Assembly (NCBI RefSeq): GCF_000004825.1
Contig: NW_008805063.1
Span: 857-64,856 of the forward strand
From: Heterostelium album PN500
Taxonomy: Eukaryota; Evosea; Eumycetozoa; Acytosteliales; Acytosteliaceae
Direction: 5' to 3'
Length of the DNA: 64,000 nt
A program made the position numbers and the translations under genes. Under the pieces are notes generated by a model. The model was not told the DNA's origin and ran no database searches. It saw only the letters and a program-made list of their open reading frames with translations. Below, one piece after another: positions 35,734-46,639 of the stretch (the stretch's first letter is position 1; every line of letters starts with the position of its first letter).

Positions 35734-37854
35734 TTACGAGTATTGCGAACTAATATAATTTTTTGCCATTTCCCAATACTGTGGAATGTTATGTTCTTGT
35801 AGCAGTTTTCTGGCTTGTGATTCGGTTTGGGTTATATGTTGTTCGAATTTCTTGAAATTTGCTTTCTCGATAGGACCTTCCCAAATGAGTTGACATGTGT
35901 TTGGTTGATTTGGATCTTTTGGTTTCGGAATGGTGGATGAATCTTCTTCGGTTTGTTCTTTGGTGACGGGAGGTGGTTCGTCCCACTTGATTCTCTTGGT
36001 CAGTAGTTTTTTGAATTTCTTCATCGACTTGTTTCCAGCTTCCACAACGATCAAACAAAAGTTGCTGTTCAGAATAGCACAGCCTGTCGAGAGTGACTGA
36101 CGTGCAAACTTGCTGATGGTGGCACGATGCAATGGATGTGAGAGATCGTTGATCTTGAAGAGTGAGCATTTCATCTCTCGAGAGTTGTCGACAATCAGTT
36201 TTTGTTGTTTCTTTTCCTTTCGTTGTTCGTGTGTGAGACGGCGCTCGTGGTTACGCATTGTGTGTGATTGTAGACGCTCTTCCACTTGTGCTTGTACAGT
36301 GGCAGCAATCTGAGTTGGATCCAACACAGCTTGGGTAGTGAGTACACGCATCAAGTTGCTGAGTTTGACCTTGTTGGTTGGTGGTGCTTCACGTCCATCT
36401 AGGATACGTTCCTGTCTCTCATTGAAGAGTTCTTGTCTTCGCAAACGTCTCATTCTCTTTCTTTCTTTAGGTGGTGGGATAATGTGAAGTACTGGAGGTG
36501 GACCATTCTCTGCTGGCGCTGGTATCTGAACTGGATGTTCAATATAACTCCAATCCTCATGATCCAACATCTGTTCTAAATTGTCACCTGTCAAAATGCT
36601 ATAGATATCGTCTTTAGCCAAATTAGCTGTGTTTGAATCTTCACTTGTATCCATAGTTGATGATGATGCTGATGATGTATCTGTTGTTGATGACAAAGGT
36701 GAATTTGGCTGTGGAGTGGCATTAGTCGAACCCAATTTGGCTCTTTCGGTTTCTATTAATAGATCTTTGTCCCACCATTCAATGTTTGGAACTTCGTCGA
36801 GTTTGAATGTTGGCTTTAGATCAAAGATTGTCGATGAAATCAACTCTCTCTTGCTAATCTCTTCTTGTAGCTGTTTGATTCTCATCTGCTCTGCTTTCTT
36901 TGTGAATTTACCTGGTTTTACAAAGGTGAATGCATCGAGTGTCTTTTTCTTCTTTGGTCCCTTTGTTAATCTTGGATCAAAGAACAAACTGGCTGGTTCA
37001 TCTTCATCTGCTTGTTGTTGTTGTTGTTCTTCTGATACGTTTTCATTGATTGCTGAGGTAGTTGGTGTAGTTGTTGTAGTAGATGGTGTTGGTGATTCTT
37101 GTTGTATTATTGGTGAGGCTACATTTGGTGATACATATATTTGATTATTGTTTTTGATTGTACTACTAAGTTGTTCATCTTGTTTCAATTCTGTTTTTCT
37201 TGCAGCAATTCTCGCCTTTGCTTGAGCTATTCTATCTGCTACTGAAGTGGATGAGGTTGAGGTTGCAGCAACAACATTACCATTATTATTGCCATTGCTA
37301 TTTGCTTCAACTATATTCTGTTGTTCTTGTAATTTAACTGATTCCCCATGGTTATTATTATTATTACTATTATTATTATTAATTGCAATACTATCATCTC
37401 TTTCTTTACTTGTTCTAATACTATCATTATTAGTTCTTTCAGAGCTTGATCTCTTATTATTTGAATAATCTCTATCTCTATCTCTGTCTCTATCTCTATC
37501 TCTATCTCTTTCATCTCTATAGTACCTATCTCTATCTCTTCTATCATATTCTTTTTCTCTATATCTATCTCTATCTCTTTCTCTATCCCTATCTCTATCT
37601 CTTTCCTTATCTCTGTGATCTCTTTCTCTTTCTCTATAGTCTCTATCTCTGTCTCTATCTCTATAGTCTCTATCTCTATAGTCTCTATCATAATCTCTAT
37701 CTCTATCTTTTCTTTGTCTCTTTCTATCATCTACGTCATTATCATCTCTATCACGACTTGATCTTCCATTGTTTGAACCAAGATCACTCTTTCTTTTTCC
37801 AGATGATCTATCTACTTCATCCATTGATGAATTAGATCCATTCCTATGACTCAT
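35734..37854 (-). CDS. prpf3: U4/U6 snRNP protein PRPF3 (Prp3)
   Basis: A single exon encodes 706 residues from the ATG at 37854 (MSHRNGSN). The upstream extension starting with non-ATG MISFFFF-like codons was rejected. Residues 25-150 are an Arg-Asp/Arg-Glu dipeptide region. The middle has SLFFDPRLTKGPKKKKTLDAF and WWDKDLLIE. The conserved Prp3 domain reads YIEHPVQIPAP, MRRLRRQELFNERQERI and LSNLMRVLTTQAVLDPTQIA. The C-terminal DUF1115-type domain has FKINDLSHPLHRATI and MKKFKKLLTKRIKWDE. Prp3 binds the U4/U6 duplex in the tri-snRNP in the nucleus. The gene converges with the Ser/Thr/Gln-rich gene, with only 58 bases between stops. Confidence 0.95.
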   Translation of the reverse strand: MSHRNGSNSSMDEVDRSSGKRKSDLGSNNGRSSRDRDDNDVDDRKRQRKDRDRDYDRDYRDRDYRDRDRDRDYRERERDHRDKERDRDRDRERDRDRYREKEYDRRDRDRYYRDERDRDRDRDRDRDRDYSNNKRSSSERTNNDSIRTSKERDDSIAINNNNSNNNNNHGESVKLQEQQNIVEANSNGNNNGNVVAATSTSSTSVADRIAQAKARIAARKTELKQDEQLSSTIKNNNQIYVSPNVASPIIQQESPTPSTTTTTPTTSAINENVSEEQQQQQADEDEPASLFFDPRLTKGPKKKKTLDAFTFVKPGKFTKKAEQMRIKQLQEEISKRELISSTIFDLKPTFKLDEVPNIEWWDKDLLIETERAKLGSTNATPQPNSPLSSTTDTSSASSSTMDTSEDSNTANLAKDDIYSILTGDNLEQMLDHEDWSYIEHPVQIPAPAENGPPPVLHIIPPPKERKRMRRLRRQELFNERQERILDGREAPPTNKVKLSNLMRVLTTQAVLDPTQIAATVQAQVEERLQSHTMRNHERRLTHEQRKEKKQQKLIVDNSREMKCSLFKINDLSHPLHRATISKFARQSLSTGCAILNSNFCLIVVEAGNKSMKKFKKLLTKRIKWDEPPPVTKEQTEEDSSTIPKPKDPNQPNTCQLIWEGPIEKANFKKFEQHITQTESQARKLLQEHNIPQYWEMAKNYISSQYS

Positions 37855-38061
37855 CTTACTAATTTCTTTTGAATAAAAGAAACAAATGAAAAAAAAAAAG
37901 AATGATATCAAATAAAATAAAGTTAACTTTTAAATTTTTTTTATTTTTACTAAAAAAAAATACAATCGATTTGTGTAATTTCAAGAATGAATCTAGATTT
38001 GAATATATCTTTTAAAATTATTATTTATTAATTATCTATTATTGTTTATTTTATTTTTTTA

Positions 38062-39874
38062 TTATTTGTGATTTGTAAAATAAAAGTTCATATCAATAAA
38101 GACAACTTCTATCTCCATCTCTTGAGTGAGTGTAATCTCCAATGGTGAATCTATTTTCTCATGTAGAATCTGTGATCTTGTCCAGTATTCATAGGCTTCA
38201 TAAAATTCACCTTTTTCATTTGGACAATGTGGACAAGGAATAGTCGTTTCAATAATTCTTTGAAATTCTTTAGCATTTGTACCATAGGGAATCGGAACCG
38301 AATAAAACCAAAATGTTCCTCTATGTCTTATATAAACAACTTTACAACATAATTAGATTACATACACATCGTATTATACTGCCAATGTTATTGTTTTTTT
38401 TGTTAACTTCACTACATACCAATTCCTTTTGACGGATCCCAATCATTAGGTACTCTTATATATTTAGCACGATGATCACTATCACCAAAAACCATACCAA
38501 CATCTTTTCGATGCATATCAGCTAATCTATAGCAAACACGACATCTAGCACCTATTCTAGCTATATCTACCATTGCAGTCCAATCTTTTGTTGGTCCTTT
38601 TTTCTTCCACTCGAAATACTTTTGATATTCATCATCATTCCTATCTAAATACAAGAGATATTCTGCCAATTTCTCGGGTGTACCGTAGTCTTCTGTGAAA
38701 ATAACTGAATTATTATCAGGTGCAAATTTCTTTGCATTTGGTGCACCATCATACACTAATATTTCAAATATTCAATTCTATTAGTAAACTAAAAGAAAAA
38801 AAAAAATCTTCAATACATACATGGTATTGTTCCAACAGATAATGCACCAAATAGTTTCTCTGTAACATAGTCATTTGAATTGGAATTTTCAAATGCCAAT
38901 ACAAATTTATAGGATTTCATTACCAAGTTCTTTTCTTCAAATAGGTTAGATGAATACAATCCATGTTTCTTTTCAACTAGTTTGTTATTTTCACAACGAC
39001 CGTAGGAGTCTACCTTGACACCTGCGTTGTCCAACCTTTTCAACCAATCCAATCTCTTTTTAGGTCCGCAATTTGAAATAAAAGCTGCAATCAATCCTTG
39101 AGTTCTATTATCCTATTTAGCACTTTATTAATATATAAATTAATACAATAAAATTACAATAGTAATACTTTTGGTGATGGTTTTTCGGCATAGGTATATT
39201 GGTCCCAACCAAACATTGGAAGTGGTACATCAGAGTCCAAAAATATTCCTGCTACTACATCGTATGCTCTCTTTACATGGTCATTTTCCATTGAGAAATG
39301 TACTGATTTTACACAATTTCCTTTCCCTGTTTGAAATATGCTCCCATCTGTATAAGACTCTCTTTCTGACATTGATTTACCAGGACATTGAATTTCGCAA
39401 TCATTGTCCTAATAAATTTGTTATTTTATTTTCTTAACGACAATTAAAGAATAAATTGAAACTTACATTGTTATCATTTGAATCTGAAACAAATAAAATA
39501 GGTTGTTTTATATAGTCCCGTTTATTGGTGAAATGACATTTCTTTTTCTCGGGACGATCCCAAGTCCATTGAACATTTGTCTCTTGAATGTATAGTTTGA
39601 CAATTTCAACATTTGTTTCTACATCTTTATATCTTTTGTAATAAGCTGTTTTAGTTTGATTTTGAATTGGAAATTTTAGTTTTTTATTGTTTGGAATCTC
39701 TTTATTAAAAGATGGTTTAAGATTATTTTCTTTTTCCAAACTATTGACTTCTATTTCTAAATCTTGATTGATATCATGCTCAGCAGTGATCCTTGATTTA
39801 AGAAAAATTGAATTTAAAAATATAAAAAGAGATATAAATGCTATAAATAATAATAAATATTTCCTTCTTAACAT
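38062..39874 (-). CDS. alpha-1,3-fucosyltransferase-like (GT10), type II membrane protein
   Basis: Exons 39874-39467, 39408-39169, 39112-38821, 38755-38420 and 38339-38062 join in frame to 517 residues. A Golgi signal anchor (YLLLFIAFISLFIFLNSIFL) follows MLRRK. The catalytic core has ENDHVKRAYDVVAGIF, FISNCGPKKRLDWLKRL, VDSYGRCENN and YKFVLAFENSNSNDYVTEKL, then TIPLYDGAPN. These are the donor-site motifs of GT10 fucosyltransferases (GDP-fucose). A Cys-rich segment (GARCRVCYRLADMH) and an extra C-terminal domain of about 110 residues follow, as in core-type enzymes. It probably acts on N-glycans in the Golgi; acceptor unknown. The last intron (acceptor gtaaag, exon starting at 38339) was chosen because it alone keeps the frame. 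Confidence 0.88.
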
Positions 39875-40140
39875 TATATATATTTTTATTTTATTAAAAA
39901 TTCATGATTTATAAATTCATTGATCATTTTCAGCTATTTAAAGTGTGTGTTTAAATTAAAAGAATTTAATATTAAATTCTTACATCTAAATTTAATACTA
40001 AGGTGTTGATAATAAAAAAATCGATTAATTTTTGGTCAAAATTAATTTAGTTCGAGCTAATCACATCAAATTTGTAAAATGATTATATATATAAAAAATT
40101 AAAAAATAAAATTAATAATTATAATTAAATTAAACATGAA

Positions 40141-40213
40141 ATCAGGTTAGCTCAGCTGGCAGAGCGTAGGTCTCATAATCCTAAGGTCGTGAGTTCAATC
40201 CTCACACTTGATA
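40141..40213 (+). tRNA. tRNA-Met (CAT), elongator type
   Basis: Acceptor arms ATCAGGT and ACTTGAT pair with one G-T. The D stem is GCTC/GAGC, the anticodon arm TAGGT-CTCATAA-TCCTA (anticodon CAT, with the T-T closing pair also seen in human elongator tRNA-Met), and the T arm has TTCAATC. Elongator rather than initiator because of the overall match to the elongator pattern. No T run of four or more follows directly. Confidence 0.93.
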
Positions 40214-40231
40214 GCTCTTAAATTAAAATAA

Positions 40232-40247
40232 CCCCTGCATGCGGTAC
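40232..40247 (+). promoter_or_regulatory. GC-rich motif downstream of tRNA-Met
   Basis: CCCCTGCATGCGGTAC starts 18 bases after the tRNA end and aligns with the motifs after tRNA-Cys and tRNA-Asn through GCA(T/G)GCGG(G)TA. Confidence 0.5.
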
Positions 40248-40251
40248 TAGT

Positions 40252-41063
<812 letters not shown>

Positions 41064-41078
41064 TTTTATTGGCTATAT

Positions 41079-41185
41079 TTCTCACGGCCTGTGTGAGAAT
41101 GTAAATATAATATAAAACACGAACTAGCAGGTTAATATCAATACCTGCAATTTGTTGACTGATCATGAGTCAACAAATCTTTTTT
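41079..41185 (+). other. three consecutive hairpins followed by a T run
   Basis: Stem 1 is TTCTCAC/GTGAGAA (41079-41085 with 41093-41099, 7-base loop). Stem 2 is GCAGGT/ACCTGC (41127-41132 with 41143-41148, 10-base loop). Stem 3 is ATTTGTTGACT/AGTCAACAAAT (41150-41160 with 41168-41178, 7-base loop). A T6 run follows at 41180-41185. All stems are perfect. It could be a small Pol III RNA or the structured end of a mobile element; the strand is not certain. Confidence 0.5.
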
Positions 41186-41188
41186 GCA

Positions 41189-41211
41189 AAAAAAAAAAAA
41201 AAAAAAAAAAA
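41189..41211 (+). repeat. poly(A) run
   Basis: Uninterrupted A run of more than 20 bases. It may be the tail of an insertion or simple slippage. Confidence 0.8.
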
Positions 41212-41379
41212 ATCTCAGCTCGAGCCAATACCATCGATGAGATCAGATGCTTTTTGGGATTTTTACTCTAAACTCTATTCTAAAATTGATTCCTCACAAA
41301 GAAGTCATTGCTCCAGTACTGGTAAGTTTATTAAACAATTTACGTTCTAACCCTTTTATTTTTTTTAATTTTTTTTAAA

Positions 41380-41512
41380 ATGTTTCAATTTTTTTTTAAT
41401 ATTAATCATTTACAAAGATCTATCTTAGAAATATTTCTTACTTTCTATAACAATGTATATCTGTCAGATAATATTGATACCTCTGACCTGTTTCTCAGAT
41501 TTTGGCTGTAGA
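41380..41512. repeat. direct repeat R1 (with 42880-43012)
   Basis: About 130 bases match 42880-43012 at roughly three bases in four; best conserved is the last part, around 'gatacctctg.cctgtttctcagattt.gctg'. It lies beside the LTR-element pieces and may be a terminal or internal repeat of that family. Confidence 0.7.
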
Positions 41513-41685
41513 GCAGAGTAGTTTACTTTCCGGTTAACCTGGAACGATGGTAGAAGAGATCGGGAGCTTAGATGCTGTGAGGCTAGATATAAATAAATCA
41601 GTTGGGAATGAATCCGGGCGAGCATTGGTAGGAGTATCATAAGGAAATAAAGTGGTAGTTGATTGACTTTGATTGTTATTCATTA

Positions 41686-41825
41686 TTATTTTCAAGATCA
41701 CTCATCCTTAGATCATTTGTGGTGATGGTTGGATCCATTGATGCTGTTGATTCGTTATTCGTTGTAGTTGTTGTTGTTGTAGTTGTAGTTGTATCAGTTG
41801 ATTGTTCATTTGGTTCTGCCATTTC
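41686..41825 (-). mobile_element. gag-like start region of an LTR element (fossil)
   Basis: A short minus-strand open piece starts MAEPNEQSTD, then a Thr run and Asn/Asp-rich residues. Its position beside the Ty3/gypsy pol remnant, on the same strand, suggests the start of a gag region. It is a broken remnant. The family assignment is inference from position. Confidence 0.3.
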
Positions 41826-42299
41826 TGGCAAAAGAAGTTATTGGTTTAAAATACAATTCTAATTTTCAACAGTTTCAAGACTAAAGAAAAACTAAGCAAA
41901 AACTAACTCAGTACAAATACTATCTTTAGAGTATATATTTAAAAGATTACAATTATATTTAAAATTTAATTTTAAATTTTTTTATTACATCATTGAAAAA
42001 CAAAAAGGATATCAATACATTTTTTAAAAAGATAAATCAATAACATTATTAGAAGAATAATAAAGGATTAAAATTACTTCAGAAATAAAAACAAAAACTT
42101 TTTAGACTCTTCTTCATATTCATATTGTAAAGGTTTTTATCTGATTTTACAAAACAAAGTTATAGTTTTTTTTAGAAAAAGTAATATTAACAGATGAAAC
42201 GAAAATAAAACAAGGAGAGTATAGTTTAAAGAAAGTTTATTCTTTAAAGGAGTTCCCGATTATAGAACAACTAATATTCTATCATTAAGTTGAAAGTGG

Positions 42300-42740
42300 T
42301 AGATTCAAATTCAATCTTTACTCGATGTAATTTAATATGGAACCAGATACATAGACAAACTATCTTTAGCTCTAGATTCCCAGATTTTTTGGAAATTTTA
42401 GAGTATGATATAGATCTTCTAATAAATAATTTTGTTTAACTAATATATTCCACAACTGTACAAGACATCTCACTTGTCATCAATAAACTAAAACACTTAA
42501 TAAGTTTTTACTTCAAATGAATGCTTAACTAAATTTGATTTATAAACAAACCAGTCAGGACCTGAATGTTTTTTTAAAATTCTTGGGTATTCATGAGATA
42601 AATATATACTAGATGCCATTCATTCTAAACTCAATAGAGCTCTTAAATAATGCTAATAGTGGTGATATGAAATGAAACCTGGTTATTGCCAAAACCCTAT
42701 GAATCTTTATGAAACAATTTGAATCAAATAATCATAAACT
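42300..42740 (+). mobile_element. possible very old LINE remnant
   Basis: Plus-strand fragments in several frames recall the region after a LINE reverse transcriptase (LKFLGIHE, NSIELLNNANS, then a tryptophan/lysine-containing piece). The signal is weak, with many breaks and no ends. It may be chance. Confidence 0.2.
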
Positions 42741-42879
42741 ATGTATATCTTAATCCTATTATTTGATTTTTAAGAAAAAAAATTTAAATCTATAAAAACA
42801 AAAAGTATTTTATTACTTCAGAAATATTGCACAAATAATTTTTGTTTGTTATTTTTTTTATTTTTTTTTAAAAATTTAA

Positions 42880-43012
42880 ATGTCTCAATTTTTTTATAAA
42901 TACTAATCATTTTCAAAGATCTATACTCCAATATATTTGTTACTTTCTAAAAATAAATGAATAAATGTCTGATGATTTGATACCTCTGTCCTGTTTCTCA
43001 GATTTTTGCTGT
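42880..43012. repeat. direct repeat R2 (with 41380-41512)
   Basis: Second copy of the 130-base repeat, directly abutting the integrase end of the Ty3/gypsy remnant, as a terminal repeat would. Confidence 0.7.
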
Positions 43013-43017
43013 TTCAT

Positions 43018-44720
43018 TTTCAAAAAAATTTGTAATCTTCCAACATATCTAATTGTTTATCCAACAAACTGTCTTTGACCATCTCTCTGATCCATTCTCT
43101 ATTCGATGTATTATTGTTTCTAAACATGTTAATTGGATATACAGGAATGTATCCCAGCACTACTTCGAAAGGTGATAGTTTGAATGTTGAATTATAAGTT
43201 GAATTGGTCGCGAATTGAATATTCTTAATCTCTTCATCCCACTTGTCTTTGAACTCCAACGATAGCTTCCTGAGCATAGATCTGATTCTCCTGTTCGTGC
43301 GCTCACTCTGGCCATCTGATTGCGAATGTCTCGGTACGGACATTCTCAATTTTGATCCTACCTTCTTAAAGAGTTCTAACCACACTTCACTTGTAAAGCG
43401 AGTATCACGATCGCTTACAATTGATAACGGCAATCCAATCAATGAGAACACATGTTGATGAATTAACTTTGCTGTACCCAATGCTGTGATTTCCTTTGTA
43501 GTTGGAATGATAGTTGTATATTTCGAAAATCGATCCACCACTACCAAAACATAATCATAACCATTAACGCTCTTTGGTAACCCCAACGGTTGTATGTTAA
43601 CCTTCCTTTTCAATTCCACTCGATTCTGTTGACATTCCACGCAATGCTCACAGTAATCCTTCATCTTTTCATATAGATTTCGAGCATACTAATTCGACTT
43701 CAACCTAACCCACGTTCTTAATGTATCTCCATGACCACAGTAAGTACTTCCATGAGCTTCCGTTATTACTTCTTTAATATGCTTTTCATCTACCAAAAGT
43801 AATCTTTTATTGAAACTCTTATCCAAAATAAAAATTAACCCTTTACTTTCTCTCCATGATTCCTTGTGACGTAGCTTTACCAATTCCACATCCTTACTTG
43901 ACTTATAACTGTTCTTAATCTCCTGGTTTCAACCGCCTTCCACTGAACAATACCGGTTTCAACACTCCTTTCTCATCTTTCTGACAGATCACCACGCTTA
44001 TACCGATGTCGCTTGCATCTGTATAAACAAAGTACTCCTTTGTTGGATCTGGCAACATTAGATCTACTGTATTTTTCAACTCTTTTCGCAATAAATCGAA
44101 TCTTTGCTTCGTCATTTATTTCGAAATCTGTCTTGAAAACTCTAAGTTCTTCTGCGTGTTTGGTCTTTTCAACAAACTTGTCAACAAACTTTCGATAATA
44201 ATTAAAAAATCCCAAAGTTCGCTGTACTTGTTTTGGTGTTGTTGGATACTCCATTCTATCCAATATCTCTGTCTTCTTACTACTACTATTAATGATATTC
44301 TCTCTTATTGTTCAACCTAATATTTCTATCTCTAATCTAATAACTTTAACTTCTTTCTACTTAAATATATTTGTCTCTCTCTCTAGATCTAATTAACATT
44401 CTGATTACTCTAACTACATTCTCTTCTAACGTCACATCGCCACTGATGAGATCATCGAAATAATCTTTTACTTATATCACTAAAATTCTTCGATAAACTC
44501 TGCGAATCTTGCTGGTGCTCCATTCAAACCCATAGCCATACGCAAATACCAGTAAATACCTTTACGGGTCCTGAATGCTGTATATTTCCTTGACTCTAAA
44601 TCCATCTTCACATGAAAGTAACCTTTGACTACATCTCCGATGCTAAAATATTTACATCCTCTCAAACTATTGAATACTTCATCTACAACTGGAATCTTGT
44701 ACTCTAATTCTACTGTCGCA
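43018..44720 (-). mobile_element. Ty3/gypsy LTR-retrotransposon pol remnant (fossil)
   Basis: In minus-strand order the reverse transcriptase (about 44.7-44.2 kb, with the TAFRTRKGIYWYLRMAMGL region), connection/RNase H (about 44.2-43.9 kb, with FVYTDASDIGISVVI) and integrase (about 43.9-43.0 kb) can be read. The integrase has an N-terminal zinc-binding part and a core with VVVDRFSKYTTIIPT and SDRDTRFTSEVW. The RT-RNase H-integrase order identifies the Ty3/gypsy class, to which the Dictyostelium Skipper and DGLT-A elements also belong. The copy is broken, with roughly five to ten breaks, and the protease and a matched pair of long terminal repeats were not found. It is probably of middle age: protein motifs remain easy to read. 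Confidence 0.85.
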
Positions 44721-45572
44721 TCATTTATCTTAAATTCTATTATTAATTTAAATGATTATTATTTATAAATTGCTACTCTAGATGTTTTGAAAAAAAATAA
44801 AAAATAGTTTTAAAAGGGGGTGATTAACAATAAAAAAAGGTTCTATATAATAACTAAAGAATAACTAATTTAATACTATATCTAATTACAATACAACTTA
44901 TAAAACCAAGAAACAAGATCATGTTATTGGTAATCTTTCCTTTAAAAATTATTTAGTTGAGAGATTTTGTAAATTTAAAAATCTATAAATTAAGATCTTT
45001 ATAAATCTGAGTTTTGATTTGATTATTTCAATACTTTAACTTTTATCTTGATCTAAAACTATCTTATTACAATTAAAAGAAAATAGTTTGAAGTAACTAA
45101 TTAATTATAAAATGATTAATTTAAATACAAAAACTTTTAAATAAGTTCAAATTTTTTTTTTTTTTTTCTTTGAATGAAACTATCAGACTTAAAATCAGTT
45201 CCATAAAGTCATGTCCACCAATTGAGAGATTGAGTAAGTCGATTCCAACTTAGAATGGCATAGTTGGATCCAAAAACCAAGAGGTTAATGAGAGTTTGTT
45301 TTGTACTTTTTTAAGAGGTTTTTAATTACTAAAATAAATAAAAAGTTAGTATTGATTGCTATTTTGATTATTATTATAATAATTTTACTATAAATATTAT
45401 TAACTTATATTTATTTATTATTAAATAAATGATAAACTTGAGTTTTAATAAAGGTTCTTATTGTAAATATATTATTTAACTTTAATAAATTAAAAATATA
45501 AAAGATATAAACTGATCTTTAAGTTTGGTACTGTAATAAATTTCATTACTTATAGGTGCAGTATATATTAAT
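44721..45572. other. A+T-rich DNA inside the retroelement cluster
   Basis: No open frame or motif seen; probably decayed element sequence. Confidence 0.4.
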
Positions 45573-45903
45573 TTATAATAGATTCGTTAGATAGTAGGTT
45601 GTTTTCGTGGAGAGGAGTACACCAAAATAGGATTTACAATAGAATTTCCAGATTTGATCAAAGACAAGTGAAGCGAGAGTAGTGATGTTGTCCTTTCTTC
45701 TTACCAACCAATAAGCATCTTCCATAGTCCAATCGAATCGTTGACCACATGAAAGCTCTAAGGATTCAAGAATAGAGTTCAGATTGAATCTGTGCATAAC
45801 TGCTCGACAAATTAAGATATGTAGTCAAATTTGGTTGGTGGTAGAGATAGTTGGAACTTACCATCAGTTAGTGGAGTGAATTTGATTGATTTCATCGTTT
45901 TAT
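45573..45903 (-). mobile_element. unrecognised coding fragment, probably LTR-element gag (fossil)
   Basis: A 74-codon minus-strand frame with ordinary amino-acid composition (contains LELSCGQRFDWTMEDAYW) lies upstream, in element orientation, of the pol remnant, and a short piece starting MKSIKFTPLTD lies just before it. By position this would be the beginning of a gag-like gene. It is broken or partial; the identity is inferred from position only. Confidence 0.3.
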
Positions 45904-46100
45904 ATTAGTTATACATTAGAAAAAGTTTTGTTTTAACACATAAATTATTATCTGAAAGTGATCAAACCTTTAGTACCACGTTGCTTATAGTAATCAAAGG
46001 CTCCATAGCATAGTTGGTTATTTTACTTCCCTAGTAGATTTAGACACTCCTTTATTGGTCTAAATCAGAATAGCGAACTATATAAACAATTCACACGAAA

Positions 46101-46194
46101 CCTTGAGAGTCACAATTATTAATCTGAACTCTCAAGGTATGTATAACTAATATTCAATACATTAAATAAAGACAATTATTAATCTGAACTCTCA
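46101..46194. repeat. inverted and direct repeats at the right edge of the LTR cluster
   Basis: CCTTGAGAGT (46101-46110) pairs perfectly with ACTCTCAAGG (46128-46137). A 23-base block beginning acaattattaatctgaact occurs at 46112-46134 and again at 46172-46194, a 60-base period. This may be part of the long terminal repeat nearest tRNA-Asn. Confidence 0.7.
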
Positions 46195-46272
46195 GTGTCC
46201 TTTCTTTGATTGTATTATATACAATACTCTGATTTATTCTAGATAAATCTATCTTGTTACACAATATTTGAA

Positions 46273-46290
46273 ATTTACCCGCATCCGGAC
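46273..46290 (-). promoter_or_regulatory. GC-rich motif downstream of tRNA-Asn
   Basis: On the minus strand GTCCGGATGCGGGTAAAT starts 19 bases after the tRNA end. It shares GATGCGG(G)TAAAT-like letters with the motifs after tRNA-Cys and tRNA-Met. Confidence 0.5.
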
Positions 46291-46309
46291 TTATGTATTT
46301 AAATTATTT

Positions 46310-46382
46310 CGCTCCTGGTTGGGATCGAACCAACGACCATTCGGTTAACAGCCGAATGCTCTGCCTACTGAGCCACAGAAGC
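46310..46382 (-). tRNA. tRNA-Asn (GTT)
   Basis: On the minus strand the acceptor arms GCTTCTG and CAGGAGC pair (one T-G), the anticodon loop is CTGTTAA (anticodon GTT), and the T arm has TTCGATC. The discriminator base is G, as is usual for tRNA-Asn. No intron. It faces tRNA-Met across the retroelement cluster. Confidence 0.95.
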
Positions 46383-46639
46383 TTTAATATAATATGGATT
46401 TTTTATTTTCGATTTTTATTCGTTAAAATATTTTAATTCAATTTTTATTATTTCTGATTTAATGATTTAATTTAAATCGAAAAATCTTTTCATTTTTTAG
46501 TTTTATCTTACTTACTTATAACACTTCCTGGATCAAAATACTAAGAAATGTAAAAAATGAATTCTGTGAAAATTAACCTTCAACAAATGAATTCATCAGC
46601 AATATCTTTTAATTAGTTTTCATAAATTTTTTGTTTATT

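Noticed and set aside
37855-37911. N-terminal extension of PRPF3 beginning MISFFFF
   Set aside because: It begins at a TTG codon and is a translated T run; the ATG at 37854 fits the family.
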